Shown here piece by piece: positions 52,277 through 60,974 of a stretch of 64,000 nucleotides of DNA. The stretch's first letter is position 1. Every line of letters begins with the position of its first letter. The DNA is taken from the NCBI RefSeq assembly GCF_041080675.1, contig NZ_CP163520.1, forward strand, positions 7,779,501 through 7,843,500, written 5' to 3'. Below the pieces are notes generated by a model. It made no database searches. It saw nothing but the letters and a program-made list of their open reading frames with translations, and was not told the origin of the DNA. A program made the translations under genes and the position numbers. Origin of the DNA: Streptomyces sp. cg36 (lineage in GTDB: Bacteria; Actinomycetota; Actinomycetes; Streptomycetales; Streptomycetaceae).

Positions 52277-52351
52277 AAAGGCAGAGGCGCCCGCGCCCGT
52301 AGCCCTGCCGAAAGGCAGAGGACGACCGGGTGCACCTGCCCTTCGGCAGAG
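52277..52351 (+). promoter_or_regulatory. Repeated CTGCC-N4-GGCAG palindromes, candidate response-regulator operator
   Basis: Two perfect dyads, CTGCCGAAAGGCAG (52305-52318) and CTGCCCTTCGGCAG (52336-52349), about 31 bp apart, plus the word AAAGGCAGAGG at 52277-52287 and 52311-52321. They sit 114-188 bp before the ABC ATPase start and just after the NarL regulator gene, in the 318-bp gap 52147-52464. Three helical turns between the dyads suits dimer binding on one face. Confidence 0.6.
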
Positions 52352-52464
52352 CTCAAGTACCTTCCGCGGAGCGATGTTTACGCAGGTGAGGGCCGCGAGG
52401 ATGGTTGTGTCCCCCCGGGCCGCACAGTGGTGGTCGGCCCGTCGCGCCTCTTCGCGGAGTCCTC

Positions 52465-53253
52465 ATGTCGCAGCTGTTCGCTTCCCCCGGCACCCCCGAC
52501 ACCCCGGTCACCGAACCCGCTGCCCGGGCCGTCGGTCTGACCAAGGTGTACGGGAGGGGCGAGACGCGGGTGACCGCTCTGGAGGCGGTGTCGGTGGAGT
52601 TCGACCAGGGCCGGTTCACGGCGGTGATGGGGCCGTCGGGGTCGGGCAAGTCCACCTTGATGCACTGCATGGCCGGGCTCGACCCGGTGACGTCCGGGTC
52701 GACCCGGATCGGTGACGTGGAACTGTCGTCGCTGAATGACCGTCAACTGACGCGGCTGCGACGGGAGAAGGTCGGGTTCGTCTTCCAGGGCTTCAACCTG
52801 CTGTCCACCTTGACCGCGCTGGAAAACATCACGCTGCCGCTGCGGCTGGCCGGTCAGCGGCCCGACCGGGCGTGGCTGGACACCGTGGTCGCCACCGTCG
52901 GACTGGCCGACCGGCTCGCCCACCGTCCGGCCGAGCTCTCCGGCGGCCAGCAACAGCGTGTCGCGGTGGCCCGCGCACTGGTCTCCCGGCCCGAGATCGT
53001 CTTCGCCGACGAACCGACCGGCAACCTCGACTCGCGCTCCGGCGCGGAGGTCCTCGGCTTCCTGCGCGACTCGGTACGGGAGTTGCACCAGACCGTGGTG
53101 ATGGTCACCCACGATCCCGTCGCCGCGGCCCACGCGGACCGTGTGGTGTTCCTCGCCGACGGCCACCTGGTGGACGAGCTGTACGAGCCGACCGCCGATC
53201 GGGTGCTCGACGTGATGCTCACGTTCGAGACCCGCGACCGCCGCACCGGCTGA
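52465..53253 (+). CDS. ABC transporter ATP-binding subunit (MacB/LolD type)
   Basis: A 262-residue ATPase: Walker A GPSGSGKSTLMHCMAGLD, Q-loop FVFQGFNLL, signature ELSGGQQQRVAVARALVSRP, Walker B IVFADEPTGNLDSRSG and H-loop VTHDP. ATG 52465 follows GGAG. It pairs with the FtsX-type permease 74 bp downstream. Such pairs in Streptomyces often export or sense envelope-active peptides and are governed by an adjacent two-component system. Confidence 0.95.
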   Translation: MSQLFASPGTPDTPVTEPAARAVGLTKVYGRGETRVTALEAVSVEFDQGRFTAVMGPSGSGKSTLMHCMAGLDPVTSGSTRIGDVELSSLNDRQLTRLRREKVGFVFQGFNLLSTLTALENITLPLRLAGQRPDRAWLDTVVATVGLADRLAHRPAELSGGQQQRVAVARALVSRPEIVFADEPTGNLDSRSGAEVLGFLRDSVRELHQTVVMVTHDPVAAAHADRVVFLADGHLVDELYEPTADRVLDVMLTFETRDRRTG

Positions 53254-53327
53254 CCGCAGCCCTTCCCGCAGTCCGGGGCCCGCGCGCACCGTGTGGCCCG
53301 CCCCCTCCTCGTTCCCGAAAGCCCTCC

Positions 53328-55889
53328 ATGCTGAGAACAGCCCTGCGCAACGTCGTCGCGTCCAAGGCCCGTGCGGCCATGACCGTCCTCGCGGTCTGCC
53401 TGGGCGTCGCGTTCGTCTGCGGCACCCTCGTCTTCGCGGATTCGTCCGCCGCCGCCTTCCGCGCCGCCGCGTCGAAGAACTTCGCGGACATCGCCGTCAC
53501 GGTGACCCCGAAGGACCCCCCTCCCGGCTCCGGCACGCCTCGGGGCCCCGGCGCCCTGGACGACAGGCTCGTACGCGAACTCGCCCGCGTCCCCGGTGTG
53601 GCCGGTGTGCGCCCCCTGGCCGACGGCTCGGCCCTCCTGAACGCGGCGGACGGCAGCCCCCTGCGCATCAAGACGGGAGCCAACCAGGCCGCCGCCTATC
53701 TGCCCGGGGACGACGGCAAGGACAGCCGCTACCCCCTGCTCCGGGGGCATGCGCCACTCAACAGCGGCGAGATCGCCCTGGACAGCGGCACCGCCGCCGC
53801 GGGCCGCTTCAGCATCGGCGACACGGTCACCCTGGCCACCGACGGCCCCGTCATGAGCAAGCGGCTCGTCGGTGTCGTCCGCACCGACGACACCCGGGTG
53901 ACGGCGGGCGGCACCCTCGCGCTCTTCGACAGGGGCACCGCCCAACAGTTGTTCGCGTCCCCGGGCCACTACACGGGCATCGACCTGGCGGCCACCCCCG
54001 GCACCAGCCAGTTCACGCTCGCCCAGCGGGTCGGCGCGGTCCTGCCCACCGACCGGGCCGAAGCCACCACCGGAGCTGCCCAGGCGGATCAGCAGGCCAT
54101 CCTCGTGAACACCATGACCCGCGGCTACGCCAAACTGCCGCTGGTCTTCGCCGCTGTCTCGCTCTTCATCGGCTCGTTCCTCATCATCAACACCTTCACC
54201 ATGCTCGTCACCCGCCGCACCCGTGAGATCGCGCTGCTGCGCGCGATCGGTGCCACGCGCCGCCAGGTGACCCGCTCGGTGCTCGCCGAGGCCGCCCTGA
54301 TCGGTCTCGTCGCCTCGGCGCTCGGCTTCGTGCTCGGCCTCGCGGTCGCCTCGGCACTGCCCCACCTCCTGGGAACCGATCGGAGCCCGCTGCCCAGCGG
54401 CCCGCTCGTGATCGGTGCCCGGCCCGTCGTGGCCGCCCTGGGAGTGGGCGTCGGAGTCACCGTGCTCGCCGCGTGGCTGCCGTCGCGCCGGGCCGCGAAG
54501 GTCGCGCCCGTCGAGGCGATGCGCACGGCCGGACAGTCGCCGACCGCCGCCGTGTCGCGGATCCGGGCCGCGGCGGGACTGGCCCTGCTCGTACTCGGCG
54601 GCGGACTGCTGCTCTCGCTCGGCGGCGCCAAGGACGCCTCGCAGGACAACCTCCAGAGCGCACTGCTGGGATGCGGTGTGCTGGTGGCGGGCCTGATCGT
54701 GTCGGCGCCGCTGCTCGCGCGGCCCACGGTCAAACTGATGGGGCGGCTCACCGGCCGGTTCGGTGTCGTCGGCCACCTCGCGCGGCAGAACGCCCTGCGC
54801 GACCCGCGGCGCACCGCGGCCACCGCCTCCATCCTGATGATCAGCACCGCGCTGGTCGCCGGGCTCGCCGTCCTCGGCAACTCCACGGGCCAGAGCCTCG
54901 ACCGGCAGGCCGCGGCCGGCCTCGGCGCCGACTATGTGATCGGCACCCGCACACCCACCGCCGCCATCGACCGGGCCGCCGTGCGGCGGGTGGCCGACAC
55001 CCCCGGAGTGGGCACCGCGACCGCCGTCGCCGACTCGACCCTCATCGTCGGCGGCCACGTCCGCCAGATCTCCGGCGTCGACCCCGCCACCGTCGGCCAG
55101 GTCATGAAGCTCCGCTTCCTCAGCGGCTCCGCCAAGGACCTCGGACCCGGCCGGATCGCCCTGTCCCGCACCGTCGCGGACGCGCACGGCCTGCGCGCGG
55201 GCGGCAAGCTCAACGCCGTCCTGGGACGCGGCGGCGACTTCCGCCAGTACGAGGTGGTGGGCGTCTACGAGGACAGCCCCATCGCCCAGGACGCACTGGG
55301 CGCACGCGACCAGGTGCGGAAGAGCAGCCACCTTCCCGGCTCCGTCCAGCGCGTCCTCGTACGCACCGAGCACGGCACGACCTCGAAGGCCCTCGAAGGC
55401 GCGCTGCGCAAGGCGGTGGGTGACAGTCCGCTGCTGAAGGTCCAGGACCGCGACCAGCTCGTGCACGAGGCCGCGGGAACCCTGGGCGACCTGCTCACCC
55501 TCATGTACGGGCTGCTCGCCATCGGCGTGGTGATCTCCGCGCTCGGCATCGTCAACACGATGGCGATGTCGGTGGCGGAACGCACCCGTGAGATCGGTGT
55601 GCTGCGGGCCATCGGCATGGACCGCGGTGTCGTGCGGCGGATGGTGGGCCTGGAGGCGGTGACCGTGGCCGTCTTCGGCACCCTGCTGGGACTGGCCGCC
55701 GGACTGTTCGGCGCCTGGGCCGTGGGCCCCCTGGCCGGTGGTGCCATGACGGACTACTCCCTCGCACTGCCCTGGGGCACCTTGGCGCTGGTCTGTCTGC
55801 TCTCCCTCATGACCGGTGTGGCCGCGGCGGCCTGGCCGGCCCGGCGGGCCGCTGCCCTGAGCCCACTGGAGGCCGTCGCCGCCCAGTAG
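53328..55889 (+). CDS. FtsX/MacB-like ABC transporter permease
   Basis: An 853-residue membrane protein with two FtsX domains. TM1 at residues 15-35 (AAMTVLAVCLGVAFVCGTLVFA), a ~240-residue extracellular domain, a TM2-4 bundle (LVFAAVSLFIGSFLIINTFTMLVTRRTREIALLRAIGATRRQV), a second extracellular domain, and a C-terminal bundle (MYGLLAIGVVISALGIVNTMAMSVAERTREIGVLRAIGMDRG). The repeated E-I-x-L-L-R-A-I-G coupling helices contact the ATPase. ATG 53328 has a weak ribosome site. Probably a mechanotransmission or efflux pump for an envelope-active substrate. Confidence 0.93.
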   Translation: MLRTALRNVVASKARAAMTVLAVCLGVAFVCGTLVFADSSAAAFRAAASKNFADIAVTVTPKDPPPGSGTPRGPGALDDRLVRELARVPGVAGVRPLADGSALLNAADGSPLRIKTGANQAAAYLPGDDGKDSRYPLLRGHAPLNSGEIALDSGTAAAGRFSIGDTVTLATDGPVMSKRLVGVVRTDDTRVTAGGTLALFDRGTAQQLFASPGHYTGIDLAATPGTSQFTLAQRVGAVLPTDRAEATTGAAQADQQAILVNTMTRGYAKLPLVFAAVSLFIGSFLIINTFTMLVTRRTREIALLRAIGATRRQVTRSVLAEAALIGLVASALGFVLGLAVASALPHLLGTDRSPLPSGPLVIGARPVVAALGVGVGVTVLAAWLPSRRAAKVAPVEAMRTAGQSPTAAVSRIRAAAGLALLVLGGGLLLSLGGAKDASQDNLQSALLGCGVLVAGLIVSAPLLARPTVKLMGRLTGRFGVVGHLARQNALRDPRRTAATASILMISTALVAGLAVLGNSTGQSLDRQAAAGLGADYVIGTRTPTAAIDRAAVRRVADTPGVGTATAVADSTLIVGGHVRQISGVDPATVGQVMKLRFLSGSAKDLGPGRIALSRTVADAHGLRAGGKLNAVLGRGGDFRQYEVVGVYEDSPIAQDALGARDQVRKSSHLPGSVQRVLVRTEHGTTSKALEGALRKAVGDSPLLKVQDRDQLVHEAAGTLGDLLTLMYGLLAIGVVISALGIVNTMAMSVAERTREIGVLRAIGMDRGVVRRMVGLEAVTVAVFGTLLGLAAGLFGAWAVGPLAGGAMTDYSLALPWGTLALVCLLSLMTGVAAAAWPARRAAALSPLEAVAAQ

Positions 55890-56135
55890 CGCGCTGCGGA
55901 GCGCCGGAGCCCTGACCACGGACACGGCGGCAGGCGAGTCATGGCAGCCCGCCGGGGTGCTCGGGCTCGCCCTGGGCGTCGCCGTGCTGGTCCGGCTCGT
56001 CGTACGGAAGTCGGCGCCGTAGCGCACCCGCTCCCCACGCCTCCCTGTCCTGGAGGAGGAGGACGTGAGGAACTGCACGCGTACACACGGGAGTTGAACG
56101 GTGAGGGCCGGACACGCACCTTGCGTGCCCGCCCC

Positions 56136-56786
56136 TCACTGCTCCGCGAGGAGAGACGGCAGTTTGCGCATGTCGTGGAAGACGACCGTGTCCGGGCCTT
56201 CGAGCAGCTCGGCCGGGGTCAGTCCGCCCGCGTATCCGAAGGCGCGCATACCGGCGGCGCGGGCCGCCTCGACGCCGGGGCGGCTGTCCTCGACGACCAC
56301 GCACGCGGCCGGGTCCACCCCCATCCGCCGGGCCGCGTACAGGAACAGGTCCGGGGCGGGCTTGCCCCGGGCGACCTCGGTGGCACTGTGGATACGGCCC
56401 TCGAAGTGCTCGTACAGACCGGTGCGGCCGAGGGTGTGGCGCATCTTGTCGTGGGAGCCGCTGGACGCGACGCAGGTGGGCAGGGTGATCGCGTCGAGTG
56501 CTTCGCGTATTCCGTCGACCGGCAGCAGTCCCGTGTCCACCGCCTCCCGGTGGAGCTCCTCGAACCGCGTCCGCCAGACCCCGGCCGTCTCCTCGCCCAG
56601 CCGGGCGGCGACCTGTTCGCCGATCGAGGCCGTGGAGCGCCCGATGAAACGCCGGATCACCTCGTCCTCGGTGAGCGGCCACCCCAACTCCGCGCCCAGC
56701 GCTACCTGTACGCGCACGGCGATGCGTTCGCTGTCGACGAGCACACCGTCGCAGTCGAAGATGACGAGTTCAATCGGCTTGATCAT
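56136..56786 (-). CDS. HAD-family hydrolase (beta-phosphoglucomutase-like)
   Basis: A 216-residue haloacid-dehalogenase-fold protein: motif I LVIFDCDGVLVDSE with Asp nucleophile and Asp+2, motif II VASSGSHDK, motif III KPAPDLFLYAARR and motif IV VVEDSRPGVEAARAAGMRAFGY. A helical cap lies between motifs I and II (class C1). It could be a phosphatase or phosphoglucomutase for a sugar phosphate. ATG 56786 precedes IKPIELVIF. Substrate unknown. Confidence 0.92.
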   Translation of the reverse strand: MIKPIELVIFDCDGVLVDSERIAVRVQVALGAELGWPLTEDEVIRRFIGRSTASIGEQVAARLGEETAGVWRTRFEELHREAVDTGLLPVDGIREALDAITLPTCVASSGSHDKMRHTLGRTGLYEHFEGRIHSATEVARGKPAPDLFLYAARRMGVDPAACVVVEDSRPGVEAARAAGMRAFGYAGGLTPAELLEGPDTVVFHDMRKLPSLLAEQ

Positions 56787-56831
56787 CGTCGCAGCATAGA
56801 GGCGCCCCAACCGTGCGGGGTGTGGGCTTCC

Positions 56832-57059
56832 TCACGCGCTGACGACGGAGTCGTCGAAGGTCCGCGCACCGGGCAACCGATGGCGTGCGGCGATCACGGC
56901 GGCGTCGATGTCCCGCGTCCCGGTCGAGACGCACAGGGTGTAGGAGACGTCCTCCAGTCGGCGGCGGGTGTTCTCGTCGCCCTCGGCGGCCTTCAGCGCG
57001 CGCAGTGCGTCGTACTCGGCGAGCAGATCGCGCAGCACTGCCGGGTGAGCCATCAGCAT
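56832..57059 (-). CDS. DUF5133 protein
   Basis: A 75-residue protein: MLMAHPAVLRDLLAEYDALRALKAAEGDENTRRRLEDVSYTLCVSTGTRDIDAAVIAARHRL matches the short DUF5133 family common in Streptomyces, often several copies per genome and linked to stress or development. ATG 57059 follows GGAGG. A longer start at 57086 is less likely. Function unknown. Confidence 0.85.
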   Translation of the reverse strand: MLMAHPAVLRDLLAEYDALRALKAAEGDENTRRRLEDVSYTLCVSTGTRDIDAAVIAARHRLPGARTFDDSVVSA

Positions 57060-57138
57060 GGGGAATCCTCCACTCGGTACGGTCACGATACGTCTCCGAC
57101 TGCCCCGGCTTTCCCTTCGTACACGGCTTCGTTCCGGG

Positions 57139-57687
57139 TCAGTTGGTCACCGGTGTGACGGTGCCGTTGGGGCCGCAGCGGACCGTCCAGGGTGTCCGGG
57201 AGCGGATGTTGTTCTCGTGGATGCGGATGTCGACCTGGGTGGCGGGTCTGCCGCCGGAGACGTTGGCGTGGGCGGCGGTGCAGGCGATCTGCGCGACCGC
57301 CGTGACGTCGAGGTCCCCGGAGCGCACTTCCAGGGGGACGAAGACATCGACGGCGCCCTGTCCGACCGCGGCGGTGAGCTGCCCGGACATGGGTGGCACC
57401 TGGCTGATGAGGCCGCGCTCGCGTTCGGCGGGCGTGGGCCCCTCCAGCAGCAGGTCGAGGGCCTGCTGGGGGCTGAGCGGCCGGTCGGTGGGACGGGAGA
57501 CGGCGCGGATGCCGTAGGGGCCGGCGAAGTAGAGGCGTACGGAACGGGCCTCGGTGCCGGGCGGCTGGATCCCGGAGGCCGGGGGCCCGGCGTGGACGGC
57601 GCCGGTGGTGCCGATCCCGCAGCCGCCGAGCAGCAGGGCGGCTGCGGCGGGGCCGAGGGCGCGCCGGATGCGTGGAAGTGGGTTCAT
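57139..57687 (-). CDS. GerMN-domain lipoprotein
   Basis: A 182-residue lipoprotein: signal peptide ending LLLGGC (lipobox, Cys about residue 23) and a GerMN-like domain (VRLYFAGPYGIRAVSRPTDRPLSPQQALDLLLEGPTPAERERGLISQVPP...). Its ATG overlaps the kinase stop (ATGA), so the three genes regulator-kinase-lipoprotein form one operon. The layout recalls MtrA-MtrB-LpqB, where LpqB modulates the kinase. A sensor-accessory role is inferred. Confidence 0.85.
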   Translation of the reverse strand: MNPLPRIRRALGPAAAALLLGGCGIGTTGAVHAGPPASGIQPPGTEARSVRLYFAGPYGIRAVSRPTDRPLSPQQALDLLLEGPTPAERERGLISQVPPMSGQLTAAVGQGAVDVFVPLEVRSGDLDVTAVAQIACTAAHANVSGGRPATQVDIRIHENNIRSRTPWTVRCGPNGTVTPVTN

Positions 57688-59174
57688 GGCTGGTCCGGGT
57701 CGACGGTGAGCGGCAGGGTGAGGGTGAAGACGGCGCCGCCGCCAGGGGTGTTGGCGGCGGTGAGGGTGCCGCCGTGCAGCAGGGCGTTCTCGTAGGCGAT
57801 GGCCAGGCCGAGGCCGCTGCCCTCCGAGCGGGCGCGTGCCGCGTCCGCCTTGTAGAAGCGGTCGAAGACGTGGGGGAGGGCGGTCTCGGCGATGCCCGTG
57901 CCGTGGTCGGTGACGGTGACCACCGCGTCGTCACCCGAGGCCCGCACCGCGACGGCGACCGGAGGGGCGCCGTGGCGCAGGGCGTTGCCGACGAGGTTGG
58001 CGAGGATGACGTCGACGCGGCGCGGATCGGCGCGTACGTCCACCGGCGCCGGGAGGTCGGCGGTGACCCGTGGGTCGTCGGACCAGCCGCGCAGTTGGAG
58101 GGTCTTGGCCACCAGGGTGCACAGGTCCACCTGCACGGCGTCGAGCGGGGCGGCCTTGGCGTCGAAGCGGGAGACCTCCATCAAGTCCTCGACCATACGG
58201 GCGAGGGCGCGGGTCTCGGTGCTGACGAGGCGGACGGCGTCGGCGGTGTCGGCGGGCATGACGCCCGAGGCGGCGTCCTCGTCGAGGACTTCGGTCACCG
58301 CCGCCATCGCCGCGAGCGGAGTGCGCAGTTCATGGGCGACGTCGGCGGCGAAGCGGCGTGCGCCCGCCTCGACCCGGCGCAGCTCCGCGTCGTCCTTCTC
58401 CAGGGTGGCCGCCATGGTGTTGAACGAGCGGGTGAGGTCGGCGAGTTCGTCGTGGCCCTCGGCGTGCAGCCGGGTGCCCAGCTCACCGGCGGCGATGCGC
58501 TCGGCGCCGCTGCGCAGCTGGCGTACCGGGCGCAGCACGCTGCGGGCCGCGAAGAGGGCGGGTACGAGCGCGAGGGCCAGCGCGGGCAGCACTCCCGCTT
58601 CGGCCGCGGTGACCAGCGCGGCGATGTCGGCCTCGTCGTCGCTGAGGGGGAACGACGCGTACACGGTGAGCCCCGACGCCTTGTCCGCGTTCTGGGGCCG
58701 TCGCGGATCGTCGGCGTAGGAGACGGGCATGCCCACGGCCAGCCAGGGGTGACCGTCGCGGTCCAGGTGCTGGAAGGCCGCCTGGCCCGTCCGTTCGACG
58801 GTCTCGCGCAGCCCGGTCGGCACCGGTGGCGCACCGGAGCCCGCCGCGACCGGCGGGCCCGACCGGTACGAGGCGGCGGAGCGCCACGCCCGGGATCCGC
58901 CGGCCCGGTCGAGCTGGAGGGTGAGGCCGCGCAACTGCTCAGCGGTGGGCGGGAAGGGCAGATCAGGGGCGAGGGAATCGAGCTGGGTGCGCAGGTCGGC
59001 GACGGCGGTGTGCTCGGTGCGCTCCAGAATGGCCGAACGCGCCCGGTGGAAGGTGAGTCCGGCGGTGAGCAGTGAGCCGAAGGCCACGGCGAGCAGGAAG
59101 GCGACGACGAGCCGCACCCGCAGCCCGCGCGGCGGCCGGAGTCCCGGCGGGCGGATACGGCTGAAGCGGCGCAT
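57684..59174 (-). CDS. Sensor histidine kinase (CseC/AfsQ2-type)
   Basis: A 496-residue membrane kinase: TM1 (VRLVVAFLLAVAFGSLLTAGLTF), a long extracellular domain (about 40-180), TM2 (AGVLPALALALVPALFAARSVL), HAMP, phospho-His in DVAHELRTPLAAMAAV, N-box NLVGNALRHGAPP, D-box DHGTGIAETAL and G-box GSGLGLAIAYENALLHGG. ATG overlaps the regulator stop (TGATG at 59172-59176). Downstream lipoprotein overlaps the 3' end. Signal unknown; envelope stress is plausible. Confidence 0.92.
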   Translation of the reverse strand: MRRFSRIRPPGLRPPRGLRVRLVVAFLLAVAFGSLLTAGLTFHRARSAILERTEHTAVADLRTQLDSLAPDLPFPPTAEQLRGLTLQLDRAGGSRAWRSAASYRSGPPVAAGSGAPPVPTGLRETVERTGQAAFQHLDRDGHPWLAVGMPVSYADDPRRPQNADKASGLTVYASFPLSDDEADIAALVTAAEAGVLPALALALVPALFAARSVLRPVRQLRSGAERIAAGELGTRLHAEGHDELADLTRSFNTMAATLEKDDAELRRVEAGARRFAADVAHELRTPLAAMAAVTEVLDEDAASGVMPADTADAVRLVSTETRALARMVEDLMEVSRFDAKAAPLDAVQVDLCTLVAKTLQLRGWSDDPRVTADLPAPVDVRADPRRVDVILANLVGNALRHGAPPVAVAVRASGDDAVVTVTDHGTGIAETALPHVFDRFYKADAARARSEGSGLGLAIAYENALLHGGTLTAANTPGGGAVFTLTLPLTVDPDQP

Positions 59175-59875
59175 CACAGAGGTCCGAAGCGGTAGCCGAA
59201 GCCCCGCACCGTCTGCACGTACACCGGGCTGCGCGGGTCGTCCTCGATCTTGGCGCGCAGCCGCATCACACACGCGTCGACCAGGCGCACATCACCGTAG
59301 AAGGAGTGCTCCCACACCTGCTCCAGCAACTGCTGGCGGCTGTAGACCTGGCCCGGGGCGGCGGTCAGGAACAGCAGCAGTTTGAGCTCGGAGGGGGCAA
59401 GCGCCAGCTCGGTGCCCTGCTTGGTCACCATGAGGGTCGTCCGGTCCACGCCGAGGGCGCCGTGCCGCTCCGGCCCGGCGGGCGCGCGTGTGGGATCCCC
59501 GGTGCCCTGGGTCGGGGCGACCCGGCGCAGGACGGCCTTCATCCGGGCTTCGATGAGCTCGCCGCCGGCCGGTTTGATGATGTAGTCGTCGGCGCCCGCC
59601 TCCAGACCCACCACCATGTCGATCTCGTCGCCGCGCGCCGAGAGGATGATGATCGGGACCTGCTTGCTCTCCCGGATGCGGCGGCACACCTCCAGACCGC
59701 TCATCTGCGGCAGCATCAGATCCAGCAGCACCAGATCGGGCCGGTGGCGCTCCAGGGCGAGCAGCCCGGTCTCACCGCTCGCGGCGACCTCCACCTCGTG
59801 GCCCCGGCGCCGCAGGGCGAGGGTGACACCCCTCTGTACGGCGGGGTCGTCTTCGACGAGCAGGACTCGTGCCAT
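59174..59875 (-). CDS. OmpR-family response regulator (AfsQ1/CseB-like)
   Basis: A 233-residue regulator: VLLVEDDPAVQRGVTLALRRRGHEVEVAASG, phospho-Asp in VLLDLMLPQMSG, Lys in YIIKPAGGELIEARMKAVLRR, and winged helix ending VDACVMRLRAKIEDDPRSPVYVQTVRGFGYRFGPL. The K-P-A-G-G in place of the usual K-P-F is shared with some Streptomyces AfsQ1-type regulators. ATG 59875 is the natural start, MARVLLVEDD. First gene of the RR-HK-lipoprotein operon, divergent from the SGNH gene. Confidence 0.92.
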   Translation of the reverse strand: MARVLLVEDDPAVQRGVTLALRRRGHEVEVAASGETGLLALERHRPDLVLLDLMLPQMSGLEVCRRIRESKQVPIIILSARGDEIDMVVGLEAGADDYIIKPAGGELIEARMKAVLRRVAPTQGTGDPTRAPAGPERHGALGVDRTTLMVTKQGTELALAPSELKLLLFLTAAPGQVYSRQQLLEQVWEHSFYGDVRLVDACVMRLRAKIEDDPRSPVYVQTVRGFGYRFGPL

Positions 59876-60035
59876 GGGGGTGTGCTCTTCTCGCTGGGCG
59901 GCCGAACGGCGCGCCACGGTGGGGCGCGACCTTCTGCGATCAGGGTGCTCGAAGCGTATGACGCCGGGTTCCGCATTTCGTGATGAAACGATGACGGCCC
60001 ACCCGGACGCCGGTCGGCCGCGCTGAGCTGGAGGC

Positions 60036-60872
60036 ATGAACAGCAAGATCACCTCCCTGTCCGACCGTGGCCACACCTCCCCGCGCTTCGGGCGCCCCGC
60101 CCGCCGTACGGCCCTCCTCGCCGCCGTGGTGACGGCGGCAGCGCTCGCCCTCACCGCCTGCCAGGGCTCCGGCGGTGGTTCCGGCGCCGCTTCCGCCGGC
60201 TCCACCCCGGCCGCCGACCGCGACAGCCACGCCAAGCCGCACAAACTGCTGTGGATGGGCGACTCCATCGGCGAGGCCCAGGCGCCCGCGCTCGGCGCGG
60301 CGATGAAGGCCGCCGAGGCGGAGTTCACGTCGATGGCCGCCGCGGGCGGCGGCGGTGTGGTCGGCGAAGTGGCGTCGCCCACCTGGGACGCGCTGCCCAA
60401 GCAGCTGGCGTCCGTCAAGCCGGACGTCGTCGCGTACCAGGTCACCACGTACGACTGGGGCACCTCCGAGGAGCAGCGCGCCGCCTATGAGCGCCTGGTG
60501 AAGACGGTGAACGAAGCGGGCGCCGACCTCCTCCTCGTGTCCGCGCCCCCCTTCAAGATCGACGACTTCTACAAGCCGCACGAGGCCGCGATCAAGAGCG
60601 CACCCCGGTCCGCCCAGGCCGTGGCGGCCAAGCATCCGGACAAGGTCCACTTCCTGGACGCCACCGCCCTCTGGGGAACAGACGGCACGGCGGCCAAGGC
60701 ACAGCGCAGCAAGGACGGCATCCACTCCTGCCAGCAGGGCTCGGCCGCCTTCGCCCACTGGTTCGGCGAGCAGCTGAAGAAGCGGTACGGATTCACTCCC
60801 GCGCCGGTCGGCCAGTGGGCCACCGGGGCGTGGACCGGCGACAAGGTCTACGGGCAGCTCGGCTGCAGGTAG
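60036..60872 (+). CDS. SGNH-fold lipoprotein (acyltransferase partner)
   Basis: A 278-residue protein with TAT/Sec-like n-region and lipobox LTAC (about residue 42). The SGNH block I is LLWMGDSIGEAQAP with nucleophile Ser; block V is KDGIHSCQQGSAAFAHWF with catalytic Asp-x-x-His. Membrane acyltransferases of the OafA type often carry such an SGNH domain fused; here it is a separate lipoprotein directly upstream of an acyltransferase-3 gene. Probable role: completing O-acyl transfer to a surface glycan. ATG 60036. Confidence 0.8.
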   Translation: MNSKITSLSDRGHTSPRFGRPARRTALLAAVVTAAALALTACQGSGGGSGAASAGSTPAADRDSHAKPHKLLWMGDSIGEAQAPALGAAMKAAEAEFTSMAAAGGGGVVGEVASPTWDALPKQLASVKPDVVAYQVTTYDWGTSEEQRAAYERLVKTVNEAGADLLLVSAPPFKIDDFYKPHEAAIKSAPRSAQAVAAKHPDKVHFLDATALWGTDGTAAKAQRSKDGIHSCQQGSAAFAHWFGEQLKKRYGFTPAPVGQWATGAWTGDKVYGQLGCR

Positions 60873-60974
60873 CACCGGCCGCCGGGTCCTGACCACCGCG
60901 TGACCGTTCGAGGGCTGAGGCGGGGCCCCGCCTCAGCCCCGCCCCCTTCGCCCCCCCATTTCCGCTGGAGCCCC

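Noticed and set aside
55890..56062. Short hydrophobic frame after the permease ending VLVRLVVRKSAP
   Set aside because: Has a membrane-like stretch and G/C third positions but no start codon with a ribosome site, so I did not call a gene.
52854..56078. Long minus-strand frame opposite the ABC permease
   Set aside because: Low-complexity Gly/Glu/Asp-rich shadow typical of antisense high-G+C frames; the plus strand has a complete FtsX permease with clear motifs.
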